A stretch of DNA of 64,000 nucleotides from DATAOG01 sp963753685 (lineage in GTDB: Bacteria; Pseudomonadota; Alphaproteobacteria; Geminicoccales; Geminicoccaceae): the NCBI GenBank assembly GCA_963753685.1, contig CAVWDE010000027.1, forward strand, positions 1 through 64,000, in the 5' to 3' direction. This document shows positions 56,086 through 64,000 of this stretch, piece after piece. The notes under the pieces were generated by a model. That model did not search any database. It was not told where the DNA came from and was given only the letters and a program-made list of their open reading frames with translations. The translations under genes and the position numbers were made by a program. How positions within the stretch are numbered: the first letter of the stretch is position 1; every line of letters starts with the position of its first letter.

Positions 56086-56116
56086 GCGCCCCGGCTGCGG
56101 CCGGGGCGCTTTTTTT
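56086..56116 (+). terminator. Rho-independent terminator on the plus strand
   Basis: GCGCCCCGGC pairs perfectly with GCCGGGGCGC around a TGCG loop, followed by seven T. It is the best terminator in the window. No plus-strand gene is annotated upstream: both neighbours, msrB and the SDR, are on the minus strand. It could end an unrecognised small RNA from about 55890 onward. Confidence 0.8.
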
Positions 56117-56129
56117 CTGGCTCGCGGGC

Positions 56130-56894
56130 TCAGCCGAACCAGGCGCCGCCGTTGACGTCGATCGTGGCGCCCGTGATCCAGCCGCTCATGGCTTCGCAGG
56201 CAAGGAACAGATAGGCCCCGACCAGGTCCTCGGGCCGGCCCGCGCGGCCCATCGGGATGCCGGCCACCATGCGCGCCTGCTGCTCGGGCGTGGTGTTGCG
56301 CTCCTGCAGGGGCGTGAGCACGAAGCCCGGCGCCACCGCGTTGACCCGGATGCGGTCGCGCGCGTAGTCCCGGGCGAGATAGCGGGTCAGGCCCTGCACG
56401 AACGCCTTGGAGGAGCCGTAGATCGCGCTGCCCGGGCCGCCCACCTGGCGGGCCGCGAGCGAGGTCGTGTTGATGATCGTGCCGCCGCCCTGGCGCTTGA
56501 ACTGCCGGATCGCGAGCTGGCAGGCGGTGACCACCGAGCGCGCGTTGAGCGCCATCACGCCGTCGATGAACGCGTCCTCGGCCTCGTCGAGCGCGACCCG
56601 GCCGACCACGTCGCCCGCGTTGTTGACCAGGACGTCGAGGCGGCCGAACGCCTGCACGGCGCCGGCGATCACCCGCTCGAGCTCGGCCTTGCGGGTGACT
56701 TCGCCCTGAAGGACCACGGCCTCGCCGCCGGCCGCGCGGACCGCGTCGGCGACCGCTTCGGCCTGATCCCGGCTGCGGTTGTAGTGCACCCCGACGCGCG
56801 CGCCGCAGCGGCCGAAGCCCAGGGCGACCGCGGCCCCGATCCCGGTGCTGGCGCCGGTCACCAGCACCGCCTTGCCCTTCAGCTCGTCGAGCAT
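56130..56894 (-). CDS. SDR-family oxidoreductase
   Basis: 254 residues with LVTGASTGIG, VNNAGD, a catalytic Ser in NTTSLAA and IYGSSKAF. The C-terminus GATIDVNGGAWFG is FabG-like. The ATG at 56894 (MLDELKGKAVLVTG) has a G-rich ribosome-binding site. It is divergent from the secreted protein gene at 57064. Substrate unknown. Confidence 0.88.
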   Translation of the reverse strand: MLDELKGKAVLVTGASTGIGAAVALGFGRCGARVGVHYNRSRDQAEAVADAVRAAGGEAVVLQGEVTRKAELERVIAGAVQAFGRLDVLVNNAGDVVGRVALDEAEDAFIDGVMALNARSVVTACQLAIRQFKRQGGGTIINTTSLAARQVGGPGSAIYGSSKAFVQGLTRYLARDYARDRIRVNAVAPGFVLTPLQERNTTPEQQARMVAGIPMGRAGRPEDLVGAYLFLACEAMSGWITGATIDVNGGAWFG

Positions 56895-57063
56895 GCTCCC
56901 CCCCAGACCCGATCCGTCCGCCAGACCCGCGGCTTCGGGTCTGGGGTAGCGCCATTGCCGCCGCTTGTCATGCCCAGGGGCAATCTCCGGCGGTGGCGGG
57001 GAATTTGTCGGCGCCCCGGCCGTTTGGCTAGCGAATGCGGGCAATGACCGGAAGGAGACGGCC

Positions 57064-57642
57064 ATGTCCTGGAGCCGATCCTGCGCGCACTGGTCCCTCG
57101 GGACCCTGCTGGCGGCGGCGTTTTGGTCGGCGGCCGCGTTCGGCCAGGGCGCGGACGAGCTCGCCTCGATGATCGAGCAGGACCTGGCCGGGATCGCGTT
57201 CCGCCTCGATGTGCGGCCCTACCAGGCGGCCCAGGACCTCGAGGCGGAGGGCCGCCGCCTGGAGCTGCTCGAGAAGGAGACGCCCGACCATCCGGCATTG
57301 CCGGCGCTCAAGCGCAAATACGCCGAGCTGCAGGCCGGCATCGCGGCCGCGGCCAAGGATGCCGCCAACGGCGTCGGCGCGGCTGCGGTCCCGACCGCGC
57401 CTGCCGGTTTCACGGCCGGGCTGAAGCAGGTCGACGCCCTCGAAAAGCAGGCCGAGAGCGCGCTCCTGCTCGACCGCCCGGCCGAGGCCGAAGGCTATCT
57501 GGCCAAGGCAGAGCGCCAGATCGCAGATCTCGAAGCGCACTATCGCGGCGCGATCCCGGTCGGCCACGCCCCCCTGATCGTGACCAAGGAAAAACTCGCC
57601 GCCCTCGAAGACCAGATCGCCGACGCCAAGTCGCCCAAGTAA
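57064..57642 (+). CDS. Secreted coiled-coil protein of unknown function
   Basis: 192 residues. A signal peptide (LGTLLAAAFWSAAAFGQG, cleavage near residue 28) is followed by alanine-, glutamate- and lysine-rich helices (LEAEGRRLELLEKETPDHP, LKQVDALEKQAESALLLDRP, AEGYLAKAERQIADLEAHY). These would form coiled coils in the periplasm. GGAAGGAG precedes the ATG. I know no family for it. Confidence 0.75.
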   Translation: MSWSRSCAHWSLGTLLAAAFWSAAAFGQGADELASMIEQDLAGIAFRLDVRPYQAAQDLEAEGRRLELLEKETPDHPALPALKRKYAELQAGIAAAAKDAANGVGAAAVPTAPAGFTAGLKQVDALEKQAESALLLDRPAEAEGYLAKAERQIADLEAHYRGAIPVGHAPLIVTKEKLAALEDQIADAKSPK

Positions 57643-57727
57643 CTGGCCAGGGCCGGGCCGCGGGCGCCGAGGAAGCCCTCGAAGCGCAACGGAGCATCGT
57701 CTATGGGCATGGGCGCGTTACGCTTGA

Positions 57728-57743
57728 CATAACGCACGTTATG
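57728..57743. promoter_or_regulatory. Inverted repeat upstream of higBA-2 (candidate operator)
   Basis: CATAACG and CGTTATG around a CA spacer. ACATAACGC recurs 21 bp later at 57748-57756, ending just before the higB start. Two helical turns between direct copies fit cooperative binding by HigA. The sequence differs from the operator candidate of higBA-1. Confidence 0.55.
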
Positions 57744-57757
57744 CGCTACATAACGCT

Positions 57758-58039
57758 GTGATCAGGACCTTCGCCGACAAGCGCACCAAGGCCGCGTTCG
57801 AGGATGTGCCGGTGAAGGGCCTTGGCCCGGACGTGCGCCGCAGCGCGCGGAAGAAGCTCTTGATGCTCGATCGAAGCGCCAGCCTCAAAGACCTGCGTGT
57901 ACCACCTGGCAATCGCTTGGAAGCGTTGGAGCGTGATCGTGCCGGTCAACATAGCATCCGGGTCAACGACCAGTGGCGGATCTGCTTCGTATGGCGCGAA
58001 GGGGATGCCTACGAGGTCGAGATCACGGACTATCATTGA
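57758..58039 (+). CDS. higB: HigB-family (RelE/ParE fold) toxin
   Basis: 93 residues, intact: MIRTFADKRTKAAFEDV, NRLEALERDRAGQHSIRVN, WRICFVW, EITDYH. The start is a GTG at 57758. It is a homologue of the damaged toxin at 26055-26334 and shows what that gene's start should look like. The antitoxin gene follows 10 bp later. Confidence 0.92.
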   Translation: MIRTFADKRTKAAFEDVPVKGLGPDVRRSARKKLLMLDRSASLKDLRVPPGNRLEALERDRAGQHSIRVNDQWRICFVWREGDAYEVEITDYH

Positions 58040-58049
58040 GGAGACCACC

Positions 58050-58397
58050 ATGAGCATCGCCCGCAACGCCGCCGTCGACTACGCGGACGTCATCGACCGG
58101 GACGCGAAGGCGGTCGGTCCGATCCACCCCGGCGTGATCCTGGCGGAGGAGTTCCTCGCGCCGCTCGGGCTCAGCGCTTACGCGCTCGCCAAGGCGATCG
58201 GCGTGCCGCGCAACCGCGTCACGGGGATCGTTCACGGCGCGCGCGCGATCACCGCCGACACAGCCCTCCGGCTCGCCCGCTTCTTCGACATGTCGCCCGA
58301 CTTCTGGCTCGGCCTGCAGATGGCCTACGACCTCGAGACCAGCCGCGCCACCCTCGCCGACCGGCTCGATCAGGAAGTGACCCCGCGTGCCGCCTGA
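58050..58397 (+). CDS. higA: HigA-family antitoxin
   Basis: 115 residues. IHPGVILAEEFLAPLGLSAYALAKAIGVPRNRVTGIVHG is the XRE helix-turn-helix, followed by FFDMSPDFWLGLQMAYDLE. It has a 25-residue N-terminal extension compared with the module-1 antitoxin. GAGGAGACC precedes the ATG. Partner of the upstream HigB. Confidence 0.93.
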   Translation: MSIARNAAVDYADVIDRDAKAVGPIHPGVILAEEFLAPLGLSAYALAKAIGVPRNRVTGIVHGARAITADTALRLARFFDMSPDFWLGLQMAYDLETSRATLADRLDQEVTPRAA

Positions 58398-58484
58398 ATT
58401 GGTCAGCTGCCACTGGGACGCCATTCCTGCCGACCCCTCCTTCCGTTAGTTTCGGAAGGACGTGACAGGCTGGAGTGTCGGACA

Positions 58485-58919
58485 ATGTCGTTGACCACCC
58501 TCATCGCCATCTGGGGAGCGGGGCTGAGTACCTACCTCGCGTTATGGAGGAATTGTCCGTTCGCGCACATCCGACACGATGACTTCGCGAGCAAGGGGCT
58601 GATCGACGTCTTGATAGAAAACCGAAGTGACGTTGACGTTATTGTGCGTGGCGCATGGGTACTTTTCGGCAAAAATGTCGAGGTGAGCATCGGCGATTCT
58701 GTGCGCGACATAGTCTACAGTAAGTCGGGCCGCAGCAAGATGGTCCGTGCAGGCGCCAACTGCTCTGTCACGTTCCACCTACCGGTCGATGCAGGCTCAC
58801 GTCAGCTCTACCTCGCCCTAATCTCATGGCGGCGGCTGAGCGGTCTGACAGCACCGACGATCCCGCTGGTCATCCGCTTGCCACGCGCGGAACTCGAAAG
58901 GCTTCCGAGCGGCTCGTAG
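58485..58919 (+). CDS. Hypothetical membrane-anchored protein
   Basis: 144 residues. One N-terminal hydrophobic segment (TLIAIWGAGLSTYLALW) is followed by a beta-rich domain (VLIENRSDVDVIVRGAWVLFG ... CSVTFHLPVDAGSRQLYLALISW). Base composition is less GC-rich than neighbouring genes. I recognise no family. It lies downstream of higBA-2 on the same strand. Confidence 0.6.
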   Translation: MSLTTLIAIWGAGLSTYLALWRNCPFAHIRHDDFASKGLIDVLIENRSDVDVIVRGAWVLFGKNVEVSIGDSVRDIVYSKSGRSKMVRAGANCSVTFHLPVDAGSRQLYLALISWRRLSGLTAPTIPLVIRLPRAELERLPSGS

Positions 58920-58974
58920 ATACGCCGGAATCGGCAGGTAGGCGCAATGTCGTACTTTGCCAACTACTTGCCGC

Positions 58975-59901
58975 TCAGCCCAGATGTTTCAGGTACTGGG
59001 CGACGAAGTCGCAGTCGACCAGGTGGATGTAGGCGTCGGTCAGGCGTTTGGTGATCGGGCCGGGAGCCCGTGAAGAGCCGATCGGGGTGCCGTTGATCGT
59101 GCGGATCGGGCAGATGCAGAAGCTGGTCGAGGTGATGAAGGCTTCCTCGGCGGTGTAGGCGTCGTAGAGGTCGATGTCGGCCTCGGCGAACGCGATTTTC
59201 TCCACTGCCGCGAGCTCGATGGCGGTCGCGCGGCTGACGCCCGGCAGCACGTAGCGCTCGTGCGGGGTCAAGAGGCGACCGTCCTTGTAGACGAAGATGT
59301 TGGCGCCCAGGCCCTCGCACAGGTTGCCATTGACGTCGAGCAGGATGGTCCAAGCCTCGGGCGCCTGCGCGTGCACCTCGAGGTCGCCGGTGATCAGGTT
59401 CAGGTAGTTGTGGGTCTTCGCGCGCGGGGTCAGGGCGTCGGGCGCCACCCGGCGGACCGAGGGCACGACCACGTCGATGCCATCACGGTAGAGCCGCGCG
59501 CGCGCCTTGAACGGCAAGGGCATCGACTCCACGATCACGGTCGGGCCGTAGTGGTCCCAGTTGTCGCCGTCCACCCGGTTGATCCCACGCGAGATCCGCT
59601 GGCCGACCCACTGGTCCTCGTCCGGCCCGAGCAGGTGCAGGTTGCGCCCGTTGACCTCCTCGCTGATGGCAATCATCTCCGCCGGCGACAGGCCGGGGTC
59701 GATGCGCAGGACCTTGAGCGAGCGGTAGAGGCGCTCGATATGCTCCCTGATCTTGAACAGCCGGCCGTTGAAGGTGCGGGTCATGTCGAACGCGCCGTCG
59801 CCAAAGATCCAGCTGCGGTCGCGAAACGGCACCCGCACCTGGCTCTCCGCCACGTAGTCACCGTTGAAATACGCGATCCGCTCGTTCGCGAGTGCGGTCA
59901 T
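58975..59901 (-). CDS. Class IV (branched-chain/D-amino acid type) PLP aminotransferase
   Basis: 308 residues. It has DRSWIFGDGAFDMTRTFNG, the PLP lysine in PRAKTHNYLN, and LDVNGNLCEGLGANIFVYKDG with the conserved Glu, then LPGVSRATAIELA. These are BCAT/D-alanine-aminotransferase fold-type IV features; the substrate cannot be fixed. The ATG at 59901 gives MTALANERIAYFNG. It is divergent from the response regulator, with TTAAC-rich sequence between. Confidence 0.88.
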   Translation of the reverse strand: MTALANERIAYFNGDYVAESQVRVPFRDRSWIFGDGAFDMTRTFNGRLFKIREHIERLYRSLKVLRIDPGLSPAEMIAISEEVNGRNLHLLGPDEDQWVGQRISRGINRVDGDNWDHYGPTVIVESMPLPFKARARLYRDGIDVVVPSVRRVAPDALTPRAKTHNYLNLITGDLEVHAQAPEAWTILLDVNGNLCEGLGANIFVYKDGRLLTPHERYVLPGVSRATAIELAAVEKIAFAEADIDLYDAYTAEEAFITSTSFCICPIRTINGTPIGSSRAPGPITKRLTDAYIHLVDCDFVAQYLKHLG

Positions 59902-60047
59902 GAACGCCTGCCTCCCCCTGCTGCCGGTCGATCGGTCGGCGGGATCAGAGCACAGCCGCGCGGCGATCGCCAGCCCAGGCGGCCCGGCGCCTGGTCGGAG
60001 GCCCGCGGGCTTGGTCCTCACGGCCCGGCGGGGCGGATAAGCCTTCA

Positions 60048-60083
60048 TTAACCCGGTAACGCTCGGTTAACCAACTCGCTAAC
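60048..60083. promoter_or_regulatory. Cluster of TTAAC half-sites (CtrA-like)
   Basis: TTAA at 60048, GTAA at 60056, TTAA at 60067 and CTAA at 60079. The pair GTAA/TTAA has the seven-base spacing of CtrA boxes. It lies between the divergent aminotransferase and response-regulator genes. One half-site deviates from consensus, so binding is a hypothesis. Confidence 0.4.
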
Positions 60084-60287
60084 GTTCCGTTCATCACTGG
60101 CCCCTACATTCAACCTGGCGTGCCGGTGATCCCAGGGAAAGCCGGGCACAATTGCGCGGTGGCGCGCGGGTTGGTCGTGGTCGCCTCGAGCCACGCTCCC
60201 GGGTCCGGCGGGGCCAGGGCGCGGCTGGCGGCGAGGATCGGTCGCGCTCGCCGCTCTCGACGGTGCAACTCTGTCTGGAGAAGCCGG

Positions 60288-60698
60288 GTGTTCGATCTCC
60301 TGCTCATCGAGGACAATCCTTCGCACGCGCGCCTGATCCATCGCTTTCTCGAGAGTGGCGGGTTCAATCTCTGCCACGTCACGGAGCTGCGTGACGGCCT
60401 CGAAGAGCTCGGCCGCCGGCGCTTCGATGCGCTGCTCCTCGACCTCAATCTGCCCAACTCCTGGGCCAACGAGACCTTCGACAAGGTCGAGTCTTACGGC
60501 GCAAGCATGCCGATCGTGGTGATCAGCTCGGGCCGGCACGAGATCGAGGTCCTGAAGCAGCGCGACGTCAGCGCCCTGACACTGTTGGTCAAGGGGGAGT
60601 TCGACACCGCGCGCCTGCCCGAGATCCTGGAGAAGGTCATCCTGTCGGCGCGCACCGCGCAGGCGGGAGCGGCGCCGGACGCACATCCGGCTCACTGA
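60288..60698 (+). CDS. Single-domain response regulator
   Basis: 136 residues, receiver domain only: acidic pair in LLLIEDNPSHARL, phospho-acceptor Asp in LLLDLNLPNS, the Ser/Thr switch in IVVISS, and the Lys in LVKGEF. No output domain. This resembles Rcp1-type regulators that pair with a bacteriophytochrome or hybrid kinase. The GTG at 60288 has GGAGAAG upstream. A histidine-kinase remnant overlaps its 3' end on the other strand. Confidence 0.88.
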   Translation: MFDLLLIEDNPSHARLIHRFLESGGFNLCHVTELRDGLEELGRRRFDALLLDLNLPNSWANETFDKVESYGASMPIVVISSGRHEIEVLKQRDVSALTLLVKGEFDTARLPEILEKVILSARTAQAGAAPDAHPAH

Positions 60699-60905
60699 AC
60701 CGGCAGCGGTGCCGCCGGCAAGGTGAAGCGGAACGTGCAGCCCTGGCCCTCGCCCTCGGAGTCGAGCCGGATCCGGTCACCGTGAGCTTCGATGATCCGC
60801 TTCGCCAGGGCCAGGCCGATGCCCTTGCCGCCGCCCTCGGAGTCAAACCGGGCGAACAGCCCGAAGACATGCGGCTGATAGCGCGGCGGGGTGCCCTGAC
60901 ACTGC
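60692..60905 (-). pseudogene. C-terminal remnant of a histidine kinase ATPase domain
   Basis: About 60 residues: HVFGLFARFDSEGGGKGIGLALAKRIIEAHG carries the F and G2 boxes of HATPase_c, and CTFRFTLP closes the domain. The N box, G1 box, dimerisation and sensor regions are missing upstream, and no start codon fits. Its stop overlaps that of the response regulator by a few bases, tail to tail. Confidence 0.75.
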
Positions 60906-61051
60906 GGCCGGGCGCGCGGCGCTAGGCCTGCGCTCCGCGCCTCCAGGTCGCGCGCCGCGCCGTCCGGCTGTTTCACCCGGCCGGCCCGTAATACAACGTT
61001 AGCCCCGCTCGGGCAGAGTGTCGGCCCCGTCGACTTCAGGACGTTGGCCCC

Positions 61052-63571
61052 GTGTCTGTCTACGATCACCTGGTTCAGGAGCATGATCTCAGCCTGATCG
61101 CGCTTGCCGGGCTGATCTGCCTGCTCGGCGCCTACACCGCATTCGCCCTGCTCCAGCGCGCTCGGGCATCCTCGGGCAGGATCCGGCTGGCATCGGTCGC
61201 GTCGGCCGCGGTCGCCGGCGGCAGCGCGCTCTGGGCCAGCCACTTCATCGCCCTGCTCGCCGGTCGGACCGGCTTGCCGACCGGACTCGGCACGGGCTTC
61301 ACCGCGCTCTCGATCGCCCTCGCCATCGCGCTCACCGGGATCGGCCTGGCCGTCGCGATCGGTGCGCGCGGACCGATCGGGCAGGGACTGGGCGGCGCTG
61401 TCGTCGGCCTCGCGGTCGCCGCCACCCACTACCTGAACCTCGCCGGCCTCCAGGCCCACGGCGCGATCTCCTACCACCTGGGGCCGGTGGCGCTCTCGCT
61501 GATCATCGCCCTGGTCTTCGGCGCCGGCTCCGTGCGCGTCGCGCTGGCATCCGCGACCCCGATCGGCCGCGGGCTCGCCGCGCTGCTGCTCACGGTCGCC
61601 ATGGCGGGCCTGCACGTCACCGCGATGGCGGCGCTCGAGCTGCCGCGGGGCGCCTTGCTGCCGCTCGCGGGCCCGGCCGTCATCCCGGTCGCCCTGCTCG
61701 CGGTCGCGATCGCGGGGTTCACGATCCTCCTGTTCGCCGCGAGCCTGGTCGGCGCGATCGTCGATCAGCATCTCGCCAAGCTCGGTCTGGCGGAGGCGCA
61801 CCGGCTGCGCGACCTGGCCAATGCCGCGTTCGAGGGCATCGCGATCCATGCCGACGGCCGCCTGCTCGATGGCAACCGCGCGCTCGCGCAGCTCACCGGC
61901 CGGCGGCGGTCGGAGATGATCGGGCGCGAGGTCCTGAGCTTCATCCCCGACGAGGAGCGCCCGCGGGTCGGCCCCTGGATCTCAGAAGGCGCCGAGGGCG
62001 CCTACGAGACCAAGCTGCTGCGCGCCGACGGCGGCCGTGTCCCGGTCGAGATCCATGTCCGCCGGATGGACTACGCCGGCCGCGACGTGTGCGTGGCGGC
62101 GATCCGGGACATCACCGAGCGTAAGGAAGCCGAGGCCCGGATCCACTTCATCTCGAAGCACGACGGCCTGACCGAGCTGCCGAACCGGGCGCTGTTCCGC
62201 GACCGCCTCGAACAGGCGCTGGCCGCGGCCAGCAAGCCCGACGGGCGGGAGCGACGCGAGCCGCAGGGCGAGAACGAGGTGGCCGTGCTCTGCCTCGACC
62301 TCGACGACTTCAAGGAGGTCAACGAGGCGCGCGGCCATGCCGAGGGCGACGCGCTGCTGAAGCAGGTCGCCGCGCGCCTGGTGCGCGCGGCGCGCGAGAG
62401 CGATGTCGTCGCCCGGCTCGGCGGCGACGAGTTCGCGATCGTCCACGCCGGGCTGCACCAGCCGCGTGCCGCGGCCGCCTTCGCCGAGCGCGTCATGGCG
62501 GCGCTCGCGCAGCCGTTCGAGGCGGAGGGCGAGCAGCTGGCGATCGGCGCCAGCATCGGCATCGCGCTGTTCCCGGCCGATGGCGCCGATGCCGGCACGC
62601 TGCTGCGCAACGCCGATACCGCGCAGCACCGCGCCAAGGCCGACGGCGGCCGTACCTACCGCTTCTTCGAGCCGGCCATGAACGCCCGCCTGCAGGCGCA
62701 CCGGGCGCTCGAGTACGAGCTCAAGCAGGCGCTGCCGCAACAACAGCTCGAGCTCCACTACCAGCCCCAGGTCGAGATCCGGGTCAACCGCATCACCGGC
62801 TTCGAGGCGCTCCTGCGCTGGCGGCACCCGAAGCACGGCTTGATCATGCCGGCCGACTTCCTGCCGCTCGCCGAGGACAGCGGCCTGATCGTCGCCCTCG
62901 GCGAGTGGGTGCTCCGCACCGCCTGCGCGGCGGCGGTCTCCTGGGCCGAGCACATCAAGATCGCGGTCAACCTGTCGCCGGCGCAGTTCGTCCGCTCCGA
63001 CCTCACCGCGCTGGTCAGGGCGGTGCTCGAGGATCAACGCCTGGCCCCGGACCGGCTCGAGCTGGAGATCAACGAGAGCGTGCTGCTCAGGAACGCCGAC
63101 CACACGCTCAAGGAGCTCAGGCGACTGAAGGCGCTGGGCGTGCGGATCGCGATGGCCGACTTCGGCACCGGCTTCTCGAGCTTGAGCTTCCTGCACCGCT
63201 TCCCGTTCGACAAGATCAAGATCCACCAGTCGTTCATCCGAGCGCTCGGCACCGACGCGGATTCGAGCGCGATCGTGCGCGCGGTGATCGGCCTCGGGCG
63301 CAGCCTCGAGATCCCGGTGATCGCGGAGGGCGTCGAGACCGCCATGCAGCTCGACCTCCTGCGGCGCGAGAATTGCGACGAGGTTCAGGGCTACCTGATC
63401 AACCGGCCGATGCCGCTCGAAAGCCTCGAGTATCTGCTCGCCGCGGCCGGCATGCTGGTCTTGCCGACGGTCGCGGCGGCGGCCCCGGCCAAGCGCAAAT
63501 CGGCGGTCGTGTCACGCACTCCGGACATGCCCCCCGTGGGCGTGCGCGAGCCGGCGACGGTCGGCCGCTGA
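61052..63571 (+). CDS. MHYT-like/PAS/GGDEF/EAL cyclic-di-GMP protein
   Basis: 839 residues from GTG 61052. Residues 1-240 contain seven transmembrane helices with MHYT-like repeats (ASHFIAL, ATHYLNL, LHVTAM). A PAS domain (about 255-365, ending RDITERKEAEARI) follows. The GGDEF domain has intact GGDEF preceded by RESD, an inhibitory RxxD site. The EAL domain has FEALLRW, ADFGTGFSSLSFL, KIHQSF (KID usual) and EGVET. It probably makes and/or breaks cyclic-di-GMP in response to a membrane signal. It ends with a 40-residue unstructured tail. Confidence 0.93.
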   Translation: MSVYDHLVQEHDLSLIALAGLICLLGAYTAFALLQRARASSGRIRLASVASAAVAGGSALWASHFIALLAGRTGLPTGLGTGFTALSIALAIALTGIGLAVAIGARGPIGQGLGGAVVGLAVAATHYLNLAGLQAHGAISYHLGPVALSLIIALVFGAGSVRVALASATPIGRGLAALLLTVAMAGLHVTAMAALELPRGALLPLAGPAVIPVALLAVAIAGFTILLFAASLVGAIVDQHLAKLGLAEAHRLRDLANAAFEGIAIHADGRLLDGNRALAQLTGRRRSEMIGREVLSFIPDEERPRVGPWISEGAEGAYETKLLRADGGRVPVEIHVRRMDYAGRDVCVAAIRDITERKEAEARIHFISKHDGLTELPNRALFRDRLEQALAAASKPDGRERREPQGENEVAVLCLDLDDFKEVNEARGHAEGDALLKQVAARLVRAARESDVVARLGGDEFAIVHAGLHQPRAAAAFAERVMAALAQPFEAEGEQLAIGASIGIALFPADGADAGTLLRNADTAQHRAKADGGRTYRFFEPAMNARLQAHRALEYELKQALPQQQLELHYQPQVEIRVNRITGFEALLRWRHPKHGLIMPADFLPLAEDSGLIVALGEWVLRTACAAAVSWAEHIKIAVNLSPAQFVRSDLTALVRAVLEDQRLAPDRLELEINESVLLRNADHTLKELRRLKALGVRIAMADFGTGFSSLSFLHRFPFDKIKIHQSFIRALGTDADSSAIVRAVIGLGRSLEIPVIAEGVETAMQLDLLRRENCDEVQGYLINRPMPLESLEYLLAAAGMLVLPTVAAAAPAKRKSAVVSRTPDMPPVGVREPATVGR

Positions 63572-63815
63572 GCGGCAGGGTCATCCTCGGACGGGCCGGC
63601 GACGCCCGGCAATCGGGTCTCGACCAGGCAGCCCCCGGAGCGCCAGCCTGCCGGCCACCCATCGTCTTCGGCATGCGGGCGGGTCGTCATTCCGCCCCGG
63701 CAGGTCTGGCCGACCCGGACGGGCTGGCCCTCGGCACCCGCTGCCAATATATCGACCAGAAGGGTCGGGCCGGAGGACGGCCGATCGGCGGCAGCCAGCG
63801 AGGGAGATCGGAGCG

Positions 63816-64000
63816 ATGCAGACGCGGCGGCTCGGTACGCAGCTGGAGGTCGGGGCGGTCGGCCTCGGCTGCATGACCATGACCACCATCTATGGTCCGA
63901 CGGACGATCAGGAATCGCGCCGCACCATCCGGCGCGCGGCCGAGCTCGGGGTGACCCTGATCGACACCTCGGACATCTACGGCAACGGCAGCAACGAGCA
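63816..64000 (+). CDS. Aldo/keto reductase (N-terminal part; runs off the window)
   Basis: MQTRRLGTQLEVGAVGLGCM, then RRAAELGVTLIDTSDIYGNGSNE, with the catalytic Asp and Tyr of aldo/keto reductases (DTSDIYG). GGAG precedes the ATG. Only 61 codons are visible. The 244 bp before it contain no recognisable gene. Confidence 0.92.
   Translation, partial: MQTRRLGTQLEVGAVGLGCMTMTTIYGPTDDQESRRTIRRAAELGVTLIDTSDIYGNGSNE

Overview
This 64 kb window is a high-GC chromosomal segment from an alphaproteobacterium, probably Rhodospirillales-like and possibly from a draft or metagenome assembly. The assignment rests on gene order and content. There is a tRNA-Leu/tig/clpP/clpX/lon cluster, a radA-cvpA-purF-SDR operon, an acvB-mprF (lpiA) pair, and TTAA-N7-TTAA motifs of the CtrA type. 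Taxonomy was not tested by any search.

Layout. 1-6064: tig-clpP-clpX-lon protein quality control on the minus strand, headed by tRNA-Leu(UAG). 6193-9873: Fe-type alcohol dehydrogenase (frameshifted), cupin, DUF3291 protein, guaA. 9836-13169: a lower-GC minus-strand defence operon encoding a DUF262 protein, a HEPN nuclease, a cytosine-5 methyltransferase and Vsr. 13341-20552: two SDRs, Uma2 nuclease, uracil-DNA glycosylase-like protein, thpR, a YfgM-like TPR protein, bamB and der. 20574-28607: two DUF1127 proteins, SDR-purF-cvpA-radA, a first HigBA module, cueR, tag and a TIM-barrel protein. 28946-34967: argC, threonine ammonia-lyase, a Tat-type amidohydrolase, a low-GC HNH protein, an orphan RHH antitoxin and a VOC protein. 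35007-40406: a monooxygenase and a five-gene urea/amide/branched-chain ABC transporter with an intergenic hairpin repeat inside it. 40709-49516: methyltransferase, purD, a second copy of the hairpin repeat, mprF, acvB and amn.

49254-52497 is the most unusual stretch. The 3' end of amn is present twice, about 3 kb apart. The two copies differ at 15 nucleotide positions but encode the same 83 residues. Between them lie an IS630-type element and a visibly AT-richer two-gene cassette. One gene encodes a membrane protein with a stand-alone ClpX-type zinc finger. The other encodes a Ser/Thr kinase and is coupled by an ATGA overlap. I regard this as the best candidate for an undescribed system. The defence operon and the hairpin repeat family come next.

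52510-64000: decayed FitAB toxin-antitoxin remnants, dusA, gst, msrB, an SDR, a secreted coiled-coil protein, a second HigBA module, a class IV aminotransferase, an orphan response regulator beside a histidine-kinase remnant, an MHYT-like/PAS/GGDEF/EAL protein, and the start of an aldo/keto reductase.

Caution: at least nine genes, including purF and threonine ammonia-lyase, carry one-base shifts, almost all in short homopolymers. Each restores a full-length family member when one base is removed or added. Uncorrected sequencing error is the simplest reading, so I annotate these genes by their repaired extents.
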